Shown here: in pieces, positions 1 to 6,283 of the stretch | Layout of the letters: every line of letters starts with the position of its first letter | How positions within the stretch are numbered: position 1 is the stretch's first letter | Origin: Paracoccaceae bacterium | GTDB lineage: Bacteria > Pseudomonadota > Alphaproteobacteria > Rhodobacterales > Rhodobacteraceae | Length of the DNA: 7,781 nucleotides | NCBI GenBank assembly: GCA_007120685.1 | Contig: SKNG01000121.1 | Location: forward strand, 1 to 7,781 | Reading direction: 5' to 3' | Position numbers and translations under genes: made by a program | Notes under the pieces: generated by a model | Told to the model about the DNA's origin: nothing | The model's database searches: none | What the model saw: the letters and a program-made list of their open reading frames with translations, nothing else

Positions 1-258
1 GAGGCGCATCTGACGCGCCACGGCCCCGGCTCGACCGATGATGAATTCGACGCCTACATGTTCAGCCGCAAGAACCCCCGCGGCGTGCATTTCGAACGCT
101 GGCGCCATGCCTATGGCTGCGGCAAGTGGTTCATCGCCGCGCGCTGCACCGTGACGCTGGAGGTCTTCGCCACCTATCCCGCCCAGACTACGGAACCGCC
201 GGCCGAGGTGGTGGCGACAATCAAGGCCCGCCGCCCGGAATGGGAGGGCTGGGCATGA
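1..258 (+). CDS. soxD: Sarcosine oxidase delta subunit, C-terminal 85 residues (cut by window start)
   Basis: Small subunit of heterotetrameric sarcosine oxidase, a cytoplasmic flavoenzyme that oxidatively demethylates sarcosine. Reading frame 1 is open from the first base to TGA at 256-258. The stretch NPRGVHFERWRHAYGCGKWF is the family core. In known enzymes delta binds one zinc through three Cys and one His. The His and Cys of the H-x3-C part (codons at 106-108 and 118-120) are present here, while the N-terminal C-x2-C pair lies outside the window. Delta subunits are usually about 90-110 residues, so only the first 10-25 are missing. An internal ATG at 58 is too late to be the real start. 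The stop overlaps the soxA start (ATGA), as expected in a soxBDAG operon. The identification is firm; the 5' end cannot be seen. Confidence 0.93.
   Translation, partial: EAHLTRHGPGSTDDEFDAYMFSRKNPRGVHFERWRHAYGCGKWFIAARCTVTLEVFATYPAQTTEPPAEVVATIKARRPEWEGWA
243..247 (+). promoter_or_regulatory. Ribosome binding site of soxA
   Basis: GGAGG lies within the last codons of soxD, 7 bases before ATG 255. It supports this start over the earlier in-frame codons, which lie inside soxD. Confidence 0.75.
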
Positions 259-3200
259 GCCATCGTCTGCCCCATGGTGGCCGCCTGATCGACCGGTCGC
301 GGCGGCTGGATCTCACCTTCAACGGTCGCCGCGTGCAGGGGCATGCGGGCGATACACTGGCCTCGGCCCTGCTGGCGGGCGATCAGATGCTGATGGGCCG
401 GTCCTTCAAGTATCACCGCCCGCGCGGCGTGGTCGCTTCGGGGGCCGAGGAGCCCAACGCGCTCTTCGGTCTGGGCACCGGTCAGCGGTTCGAGCCCAAC
501 CAGCGCGCCACCACCACCGAGCTTTTCGCCGGCGCGCAGGTGACCAGCCAGAACCACTGGCCCAGCCTGGATTACGACATCGGCGCGGTGAATAACGCCT
601 TCGCGCGCTTCCTGACCGCGGGCTTCTATTACAAGATGTTCATTCACCCGCGCCCCTTCTGGAAACATGTCTATGAGCCCTTCATCCGCCATTCCGCCGG
701 TCTGGGCCGCGCGCCAGAGGCGGAAACCCGGGACGCCGACCGCTATGAACAGCTCTACGCCTTCGCCGACCTGCTGGTGGTGGGCGGCGGCATCGCCGGG
801 CTGACGGCGGCGCGGGCGGCGGCGGATGCGGGCAAGCGCGTGATCCTGTGCGAACAGGCCGCGCATTGGGGTGGCCGCGCGCCGGTCGATGGCGCGGTGA
901 TCGACGGGCGCGAGGCCGGCGACTGGGTGGAAGACCAGCTTGCCGCCCTGCGCACCCTGCCGAATGTGACGGCTCTCGATCGCACCCAATGCGTGGGCCT
1001 GCATGACCATGGCTATGCGCTGGCCGCCCAGCGGCTGGCCGACCACGAACCCGGCGCCGACAAGCCCCGCCAGCGGCTCTGGCGCATCCGCGCCGCGCAG
1101 ATCGTCACCGCCACCGGCGCCATCGAGCGCCCGCTTTCCTTTGCCGGCAATGACATCCCCGGCGTGATGCTGGCCTCGGCCATGCGCGATTATCTGGTCA
1201 ACTGGGCCGTGGTGCCGGGCAAGCGCGTGGTCGTCGTCACCAACAACGACGACGCCTATCGCACCGCCATCGCGCTGCATCATGCCGGCGTCACCGTCCG
1301 CGCCGTGATCGACGCTCGGCCCTATGTCACCGGCGCGCTGCCCGATCAGGCCCGCGCGTTGGGCATCCGCGTCGAAGCCGGCACCGCCATCCGGCAGGCC
1401 GAGGGCGGCAAGCGGGTGACGGCGGTGGAACTCTGCCCCCAGCATGCCGATGGCGCCAAGGCCAGCGAGCGCATCCATTGCGACGCGGTGGCCATGTCCG
1501 GCGGCTGGTCGCCGGTGGTGCATCTGTGGTCGCATTGCGGGGGCAAGCTGACCTGGGACGAGGGCGGCGCCTTCTTCCGCCCGGACCCCGATCGTCCGCC
1601 GCTGGGCGCCGACGGGCAGGGCAATGTCATCGCCGCCGGCAGCGCCAATGGCGCCATGGCGCCGGGCGATGTGCTGGCCGATGCCCATGCCGCCGGGCTG
1701 CGCGCGGTGGGCGCGCCGGACAGCCCCGCCCCACAGGCGGACAGCGTGGCCGAGGAACCGCTCGCCCCCGTCTGGATGATGCCGGCCCGCGCCAGCTACA
1801 AGCTGCGCTCGAAGATGTGGCTGGACCCTCAGAACGACGTGAAGGTCTCTGACGTGCAGTTGGCCGCGCAGGAGGGCTATGCCTCGGTCGAACACACCAA
1901 GCGCTATACCACGCTGGGCATGGCCACGGATCAGGGCAAGTTGAGCAATATCAACGGGCTGGCCGTGCTGGCCGATGCACTGGGCCAGCCGATCCCGCAG
2001 GTGGGCACCACCACCTTCCGCCCGCCCTACACGCCCTTGACCATCGGCACCATTGCGGCCGAGGCGCAGGGTCCGATCTTCCAGCCCCTGCGCCGCACGC
2101 CCCTGCATGGCTGGCATGAGGCGAACGGCGCCGATTTCGAACCCGTCGGCCAGTGGCGCCGGCCTTATTGCTACCCACGCGCTGCTGAAAGCCGCGAGGA
2201 TGCGGTCAAGCGCGAGATCACCCAGACGCGCGAAAGCCTCGGGCTGCTGGACGCTTCGACCCTCGGCAAACTGCTGGTCAAGGGGCCGGATGCCGCGCGC
2301 TTCATGGACATGCTCTATACCGGCATGATGAGCAGCCTGAAGCCGGGCAAATGCCGCTATGGGCTGATGTGCAACGAAAACGGCTTCCTGATGGATGACG
2401 GGGTGGTGGCGCGGCTGGGCGATGATGCGTTCCTGTGCCACACCACCAGCGGCGGCGCCGACCACGTGCATGGCTGGATGGAAGACTGGCTGCAATGCGA
2501 ATGGTGGGACTGGAAGGTCCATGTCGTCAACCTGACCGAACAATTCGCGCAAGTAGCCGTGGTCGGCCCCAAGGCGCGCGCGGTGCTGGAGAAGCTGGGC
2601 AGCGATATCGATCTGTCAGCCGATGCGCTGCCCTTCATGGACTGGCGCGACGGGCGGATCGCCGGCATCCCGGCGCGGGTGTTCCGCATCTCGTTTTCCG
2701 GCGAATTGTCCTATGAGTTGGCGGTGCCGGCGGGGCAGGGGCTGGCGCTGTGGGAAAAGCTGGTCGAGGCAGGGGCAGAGTTCGGCGTCATGCCATATGG
2801 CACTGAGGCGCTGCATGTGATGCGCGCCGAGAAGGGTTTCATCATGATCGGGGACGAGACCGATGGCACGGTTATCCCGCAGGATCTGGGCCTGTCTTGG
2901 GCGATCTCGAAGAAGAAGACCGATTTCCTGGGCAAGCGCGGGATGGAGCGTTCGGCGATGGTGGCACCGGAGCGCTGGAAGCTGGTGGGGCTGGAGACGC
3001 TGGACGGCTCGGTCCTGCCGCATGCCGCGCTCGCTCCGGCCGAGGGGGTGAACGCCAATGGCCAGAGGAATACGCAGGCGCGCGTCACCTCGACCTATTA
3101 TTCGCCGACGCTGGGCCGGGGCATCGCGCTGGGGCTGGTGGCGCAGGGGCCGGACCGGATGGGCGAGGTGATCGAGTTTCGGGGCGACGCGGGCCGGATG

Positions 3201-3263
3201 ATTCCCACGCGGATCGTCGAGACGTGCTTCCATGACAAGGCGGGGGAGCGGCAGAATGTCTGA
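255..3263 (+). CDS. soxA: Sarcosine oxidase alpha subunit
   Basis: Large subunit (1002 aa) of heterotetrameric sarcosine oxidase, which converts sarcosine, tetrahydrofolate and O2 to glycine, 5,10-methylene-THF and H2O2. I chose ATG 255 because a GGAGG lies 7 bases upstream, it overlaps the soxD stop, and the family N-terminus begins there; the frame is open further upstream only inside soxD. Residues ~15-100 form a 2Fe-2S-ferredoxin-like fold with no cysteine. A Rossmann NAD site has GGGIAG at 177-182 with acidic Glu200 at the end of the second strand, and a second nucleotide-binding stretch starts near 320. A small domain at ~515-575 carries the family signature ending in KRYTTLGMATDQGK. 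Residues ~608-890 resemble the GcvT aminomethyltransferase fold, with its C-terminal domain at ~889-995. These last domains fit the folate-dependent half reaction. Length and domain order are standard. Specificity for sarcosine over another N-methyl amine is inferred from the operon. Confidence 0.96.
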   Translation: MSHRLPHGGRLIDRSRRLDLTFNGRRVQGHAGDTLASALLAGDQMLMGRSFKYHRPRGVVASGAEEPNALFGLGTGQRFEPNQRATTTELFAGAQVTSQNHWPSLDYDIGAVNNAFARFLTAGFYYKMFIHPRPFWKHVYEPFIRHSAGLGRAPEAETRDADRYEQLYAFADLLVVGGGIAGLTAARAAADAGKRVILCEQAAHWGGRAPVDGAVIDGREAGDWVEDQLAALRTLPNVTALDRTQCVGLHDHGYALAAQRLADHEPGADKPRQRLWRIRAAQIVTATGAIERPLSFAGNDIPGVMLASAMRDYLVNWAVVPGKRVVVVTNNDDAYRTAIALHHAGVTVRAVIDARPYVTGALPDQARALGIRVEAGTAIRQAEGGKRVTAVELCPQHADGAKASERIHCDAVAMSGGWSPVVHLWSHCGGKLTWDEGGAFFRPDPDRPPLGADGQGNVIAAGSANGAMAPGDVLADAHAAGLRAVGAPDSPAPQADSVAEEPLAPVWMMPARASYKLRSKMWLDPQNDVKVSDVQLAAQEGYASVEHTKRYTTLGMATDQGKLSNINGLAVLADALGQPIPQVGTTTFRPPYTPLTIGTIAAEAQGPIFQPLRRTPLHGWHEANGADFEPVGQWRRPYCYPRAAESREDAVKREITQTRESLGLLDASTLGKLLVKGPDAARFMDMLYTGMMSSLKPGKCRYGLMCNENGFLMDDGVVARLGDDAFLCHTTSGGADHVHGWMEDWLQCEWWDWKVHVVNLTEQFAQVAVVGPKARAVLEKLGSDIDLSADALPFMDWRDGRIAGIPARVFRISFSGELSYELAVPAGQGLALWEKLVEAGAEFGVMPYGTEALHVMRAEKGFIMIGDETDGTVIPQDLGLSWAISKKKTDFLGKRGMERSAMVAPERWKLVGLETLDGSVLPHAALAPAEGVNANGQRNTQARVTSTYYSPTLGRGIALGLVAQGPDRMGEVIEFRGDAGRMIPTRIVETCFHDKAGERQNV

Positions 3264-3822
3264 GTCCATCAGCGCCCTGCCCGGCATGCGCTACAGCGGG
3301 CTGGTCGATCTGGCCGAAGCCGGGCCGCAGGGGATGATCCTGCTGCGCGGCGATCTGGCCTCGGCCGGCCTGGTGGCGGCGGTGAAGAAGGTGACGGGCG
3401 CTGCCCTGCCCGATGTGCGGCGGGTCAGCGCGGGAAAGGGCGGCGCGGCGGTCGCCTGGATGTCGCCGGATGAGTTGTTGATCTTCGGTGCGCGGGCGCA
3501 GGCGGCCGATACCGTAGCGGCGCTGGAAAAGGCGCTGGCGGGGCAGTTCGCCACCGTCGCCGATGTATCGGATGCGCGGGCGGTCTTCACCGTGACGGGT
3601 GCGCAGGCGCGCGATGTGCTGGCCAAGGCCTGCCCGGTGGATTTCGCCGATTTCCCGGTCGGCAGCATCCGCCGCACCCGCGCCGCGCAGGTGCCGGCGG
3701 CGATCTGGCGCACGGGTGACGATGCCTTCACGGTCATCTGCTTCCGCTCGGTCGCGCAGTATATGTGGGTCCTGCTGACCACGCTCGCCCGCCCGGGGGG
3801 CGAGGTGGGGCTTTATCGCTGA
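3256..3822 (+). CDS. soxG: Sarcosine oxidase gamma subunit
   Basis: Fourth subunit (188 aa) of the heterotetrameric sarcosine oxidase, related to the GcvT-like folate-binding fold. The sequence carries family landmarks: WMSPDELLI at residues ~68-76, VADVSDARAVFTVTGAQARD around 101-120, and a C-terminal RAAQVPAAIW ... CFRSVAQYMW segment. I chose ATG 3256 because GGGGAG (3243-3248) sits 7 bases upstream and it gives a normal N-terminus; the in-frame ATG at 3232 has no such site. The start overlaps the last 8 bases of soxA, consistent with coupled translation and fixed subunit ratios. It appears to be the last gene of the operon: a strong hairpin follows at once and the next gene is on the other strand. 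Confidence 0.93.
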   Translation: MSESISALPGMRYSGLVDLAEAGPQGMILLRGDLASAGLVAAVKKVTGAALPDVRRVSAGKGGAAVAWMSPDELLIFGARAQAADTVAALEKALAGQFATVADVSDARAVFTVTGAQARDVLAKACPVDFADFPVGSIRRTRAAQVPAAIWRTGDDAFTVICFRSVAQYMWVLLTTLARPGGEVGLYR

Positions 3823-3823
3823 A

Positions 3824-3856
3824 GGCCGGCCAGCGCGGGTTTGCGCGCGGCCGGCC
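3824..3856. terminator. Strong GC hairpin between convergent genes (possible bidirectional terminator)
   Basis: Arms GGCCGGCC (3824-3831) and GGCCGGCC (3849-3856) pair. Inside them GCGCG (3833-3837) pairs with CGCGC (3844-3848), with one bulged A at 3832 and a six-base loop. This gives a 13-bp, almost pure G/C stem starting 2 bases after the soxG stop. It lies 21 bases beyond the stop of the opposing gene, so it could serve both strands. There is no T-run on either side, so it is not a classical intrinsic terminator; it may act with Rho or protect the mRNA 3' end. Confidence 0.5.
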
Positions 3857-3876
3857 AGCTTATCGGCATTGCTTTG

Positions 3877-5064
3877 TCAGCCGGCCTGGGCCAGCTCGTC
3901 TGCCGGGGCGGCCTGGGACGGCGCGATCAACCCGTCGATGGTCAGAAAACCATCAATCCCGTCGCAGGCCGGCAGCGCCACGGTGACACGGCGCGTCATA
4001 CCCGGCTCGCCGCCATGCGACAATGCGGTCCGGGCCGTCACCTCTGTCCCGCAGCTTTTTTCGGTGATGGCGGCTTCCACCTCGATGGCGACATGCGCTG
4101 CATTCGCGCGGGTGCCGGCGGGAAAGCTGTAGATCTGCGCCAGCGCCGCGTCTTCCGGCCCGGCATCGCCCAGACGGGCCAGCCAGCCGTGCGGCGCCGG
4201 GTTGCGCGCACCGGCAACGGCAGGATGGACATGCCCTTCGGCGCCGAAGCCCGCGCCATCGGCAAAGGCATGCAGCGACATCACGTCCAGGCCGGTCCAG
4301 GTCAACACCAGACGGTCATGCGCCGCCATGTCCGGCACCATGGCTTCCTCTTCCGCCCCGCTGCCATCGGCCAGCGTCAGTGTCACACTGGCCTCGGCGC
4401 GCAGGGCCGGGATCATGATCTGGGCCTGGCCGTCATCGCTCAACTGGCTGTCGAAGGTCAGTTCGGCATGGTCGAACGTGGCGCGCTGGCCGCCGTGGCA
4501 GGGAGCATAGACGCTGGCATCCAGCATCGCGCCTTCGGCAGGGTTGACAATCAGCAAGATCGCGCAGGGGTCGGGCGCGGCTTCCAGAGCGATGTCCGCC
4601 GCGATCGGTTGGTCAGTCATCTCTGCCGTCCCGGCCATGTCGCCAGTCGGCGCTTCATCGGTTTCCGGCATGGCCGACGCAACCTCGGGCTGGGCCGGCA
4701 TGTCCGAGCCGAGGTCTTCCAGCCGCTCTGCGCCTGGCATGGGAGTGCTTGCCAGCGCGGGTGCCGTCACCTCTTCATAACCGGCTGTTGCAGCCGGCGC
4801 GGTGTCCGGGGCCGGGGCTGAAGCCGGGGCATCCGGCATGGGCGCAGGCTCTGTCGAGAGCGCGATGCCCGCGTCCGATCCGGTATCAGAGACCGGCGCG
4901 GGATCGGAAAGGCCGGGCGCCAACGAGGCGGTGGCTGTCGCGCCGCCACCCGATGCGGCCTGGCCAGGGGCCGAGCCCTGCCCGGCCTGCTGGAAAAGAC
5001 TGCCGGCGGCCAGGGCCACGGCAAGGGTGCCGACAACGGCGGCGATACTGCGGACAAGGTTCAT
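3877..5064 (-). CDS. Exported or membrane-anchored hypothetical protein with acidic Pro/Ala linker and four-cysteine domain (Rhodobacterales 'translocase'-labelled family)
   Basis: The function is unknown. The product is 395 aa. Residues 1-7 carry one Arg, followed by a hydrophobic stretch at ~8-25, which is a signal peptide or signal anchor. Residues ~28-163 are a low-complexity linker rich in Ala, Pro, Asp, Glu and Thr with no cysteine. Residues ~164-380 look folded and contain all four cysteines: C167 and C189 (DPC ... APC), then C338 and C367. The spacing suggests two disulfides, fitting a periplasmic location. Other landmarks are LTWTGL near 254-259 and GHVH at 277-280. ATG 5064 is preferred over an in-frame TTG at 5076 because GGAGG lies 5 bases upstream of the ATG. 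From memory, related Rhodobacterales proteins are often annotated 'translocase', but nothing here resembles a transporter. The gene is 101 bases downstream of the J-domain gene on the same strand, with its own likely promoter region. Confidence 0.85.
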   Translation of the reverse strand: MNLVRSIAAVVGTLAVALAAGSLFQQAGQGSAPGQAASGGGATATASLAPGLSDPAPVSDTGSDAGIALSTEPAPMPDAPASAPAPDTAPAATAGYEEVTAPALASTPMPGAERLEDLGSDMPAQPEVASAMPETDEAPTGDMAGTAEMTDQPIAADIALEAAPDPCAILLIVNPAEGAMLDASVYAPCHGGQRATFDHAELTFDSQLSDDGQAQIMIPALRAEASVTLTLADGSGAEEEAMVPDMAAHDRLVLTWTGLDVMSLHAFADGAGFGAEGHVHPAVAGARNPAPHGWLARLGDAGPEDAALAQIYSFPAGTRANAAHVAIEVEAAITEKSCGTEVTARTALSHGGEPGMTRRVTVALPACDGIDGFLTIDGLIAPSQAAPADELAQAG

Positions 5065-5069
5065 GGCAT

Positions 5070-5074
5070 CCTCC
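5070..5074 (-). promoter_or_regulatory. Ribosome binding site of the exported hypothetical protein
   Basis: GGAGG on the minus strand, five bases before ATG 5064. It overlaps the region of the alternative TTG start (5076) and so argues against that start. Confidence 0.75.
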
Positions 5075-5165
5075 AATGATGCAGGCTTGCCACTTTGTTA
5101 ACGGCGAAAAACGGCAGATTCATGGCGTCGGAATGACGATTCGGCGGGTGACACCTGCCCAGGTT

Positions 5166-5807
5166 TCAGTCGCGGAAGCTGCGGCTTTCCTTGATCTGGT
5201 CCCAGGCCCAGACCACCTCTTGCAGCCGCTCTTCATCGGCGCGGTTGCCGGCGTTCAGATCCGGGTGCAGGTCCTTGACCAGGCTCTTGTACTGGCGCCG
5301 GATTTCGGACCGGGACCAAGTGTCGCGCGCGTCAAGGATCTCCAGTGCGCGGCGCTCGTTCGGGGGCAGGCGGCGGGTGGCGGTGCCGCCGGGCCGCGCC
5401 GGGGTCTCGGCCGGGTGCCGGGTGGCCTTGTCGCCGAGGATCTGATGCGGGTCATCGACGCCCAGCCGCTGCCAGCCCCGTGCCTCCTTGCCCGAGCCGA
5501 GGGGCTGCGTCGCCCGGCCCCAAACCCTCTCGCGCTCCATCTGCGCCAGCATCTCGTCCTCGCTCTGGCCGGCAAAGAAATTCCATTTCAGATTGTATTC
5601 GCGCACATGGTCCTTGCAGAACCAAAGATAGTCGTCCAGCGCCTCGGGCGAGCGCGGCGCGCGATAGAGGCCGGGTTGCGTGCAGCCCGGATGTTCGCAC
5701 TGCCGCGACGAGGTTTCGACCGCCCCGGACATGCCGCGCCGGCCCTTGGCGCGGCGCTTCTTGTCGCGCGAAGCGCGGATATCGAAGTTGAAAGGGTCGC
5801 TGTTCAT
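5166..5807 (-). CDS. J-domain (DnaJ-like) protein with N-terminal Cys/His putative zinc site
   Basis: A 213-aa cytoplasmic protein, probably a specialised Hsp70 (DnaK) co-chaperone. The J domain is C-terminal (~152-213). It holds the diagnostic HPD tripeptide at 181-183 in KDLHPDLNAG, a helix before it (WSRSEIRRQYKSLVKDL) and the following helix (ERLQEVVWAWDQIK). HPD is what stimulates Hsp70 ATPase, so the domain should be active. The N-terminal half has C37-x4-C42 and C64-x2-H67, a plausible zinc-binding set, followed by a conserved-looking YNLKWNFF segment. The Gly/Phe region and four-repeat zinc finger of true DnaJ are absent. ATG 5807 is the natural start, although its ribosome binding site is weak. 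I recall this architecture in other Rhodobacterales, often near bolA and cobS; here bolA is the divergent neighbour. The client protein is unknown. Confidence 0.9.
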   Translation of the reverse strand: MNSDPFNFDIRASRDKKRRAKGRRGMSGAVETSSRQCEHPGCTQPGLYRAPRSPEALDDYLWFCKDHVREYNLKWNFFAGQSEDEMLAQMERERVWGRATQPLGSGKEARGWQRLGVDDPHQILGDKATRHPAETPARPGGTATRRLPPNERRALEILDARDTWSRSEIRRQYKSLVKDLHPDLNAGNRADEERLQEVVWAWDQIKESRSFRD

Positions 5808-5896
5808 GCGCTGCCGGTCTGCCCTGCCTGTTCATCGCGACGGTCGGTCAGGCACGCGGTGCGGCCGGCTTGTTGGCCGGATGCGCCAGAGGGCCC

Positions 5897-5925
5897 TTGC
5901 GAGTCAGGGCGGTGAGTTTAGTTTC
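5897..5925. promoter_or_regulatory. Candidate promoter region between the J-domain gene and bolA, with an embedded GANTC site
   Basis: In the 155-base divergent gap, TTGCGAG (5897-5903) is followed after 13 bases by the AT-rich TTTAGTTT (5917-5924), a loose match to an alphaproteobacterial housekeeping promoter pointing to bolA. The complementary strand reads ACTAAACT over the same stretch and could serve the J-domain gene. A GAGTC (GANTC methylation) site at 5901-5905 overlaps the candidate -35. The matches are weak; position and AT-richness are the main support. Confidence 0.3.
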
Positions 5926-5949
5926 TTCGGGGGGCAACGAAAAGGGTCA

Positions 5950-5955
5950 GAGGGG
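5950..5955 (+). promoter_or_regulatory. Ribosome binding site of bolA
   Basis: GAGGGG lies seven bases before ATG 5963. It decides this start over the longer in-frame reading from 5870. Confidence 0.7.
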
Positions 5956-5962
5956 AAAGCCC

Positions 5963-6229
5963 ATGCAGAATCGCGTGATCGACGAGATCGAGGCCCGGTT
6001 GCGGGCGGGCTTTTCGGTATCCGCACTGACGGTCGAGGATGAAAGCGAGCAGCATCGCGGCCACGCTGGCTGGCGAGAGGGGGGCGAGACGCATTTCCAC
6101 GTCGCGCTGACCTCGCCCGATCTGGCCGGGATGACACGCCTTGCGCGGCACCGGGCGGTGCACGCCGCGCTGGGCTCTGATCTGGTGGCGCGCATCCACG
6201 CCCTGCGGCTGACGCTGACGCCCGGCTGA
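5963..6229 (+). CDS. bolA: BolA family protein
   Basis: An 88-aa cytoplasmic protein of the BolA family. Family members partner monothiol glutaredoxins through a shared [2Fe-2S] cluster and act in iron-sulfur delivery, stress and envelope responses. Landmarks are an N-terminal helix (RVIDEIEARLRAGF), then DESEQHRGHAGW with H31 and H34, GGETHFHV at ~40-47, the invariant-type RHR with His63, and the closing IHALRLTL. His63 is the position usually shared as a cluster ligand, and H31/H34 fall in the variable loop that sets the BolA subtype. The length is normal. ATG 5963 is chosen because GAGGGG precedes it by 7 bases and the family N-terminus starts there. It is divergent from the J-domain gene and converges on the DUF4177 gene, so it is probably monocistronic. 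Confidence 0.93.
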   Translation: MQNRVIDEIEARLRAGFSVSALTVEDESEQHRGHAGWREGGETHFHVALTSPDLAGMTRLARHRAVHAALGSDLVARIHALRLTLTPG

Positions 6230-6247
6230 TCGCCTCAGGGCCTGCGT

Positions 6248-6273
6248 CGCCGCGCGGAAAGCCATTGGCGGCG
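6248..6273. terminator. Weak GC hairpin between convergent bolA and the DUF4177 gene
   Basis: CGCCGC (6248-6253) can pair with GCGGCG (6268-6273) around a 14-base loop, in the 54-base gap between two converging stop codons. There is no T-run. Position is the main support; six-base G/C inverted repeats are common by chance in this DNA. Confidence 0.25.
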
Positions 6274-6283
6274 GAAGCGGTGG

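Noticed and set aside
126..254. N-terminal extension of soxA by 43 codons back to ATG 126
   Set aside because: It overlaps soxD in another frame, has an Arg-rich sequence unlike the family, and lacks the GGAGG that precedes ATG 255.
174..2552. A 792-codon open frame on the minus strand antisense to soxA
   Set aside because: High-GC codon use on soxA leaves the opposite frame free of stops. The product is Gly/Ala/His/Arg/Gln-rich with no recognisable domain, while the plus strand encodes an unmistakable SoxA over the same bases.
3841..4821. A 326-codon plus-strand frame opposite the exported hypothetical protein
   Set aside because: Its composition is His/Arg/Gly/Gln-rich antisense shadow. 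The minus strand has a signal segment, a good ribosome binding site and family resemblance.
5152..5163. Inverted repeat ACCTG/CAGGT next to the J-domain gene stop as a terminator
   Set aside because: Five bases per arm with a two-base gap is too small to fold well, and no T-run follows.
5065..5165. A promoter for the exported hypothetical protein
   Set aside because: The gap is AT-richer (TTTTTCG, GTTAAC) and probably contains one, but I could not find paired -35 and -10 boxes at an acceptable spacing.
4749..5915. A 388-codon plus-strand frame opposite the J-domain gene
   Set aside because: It runs antisense through two credible genes and their promoter region, and shows no domain.
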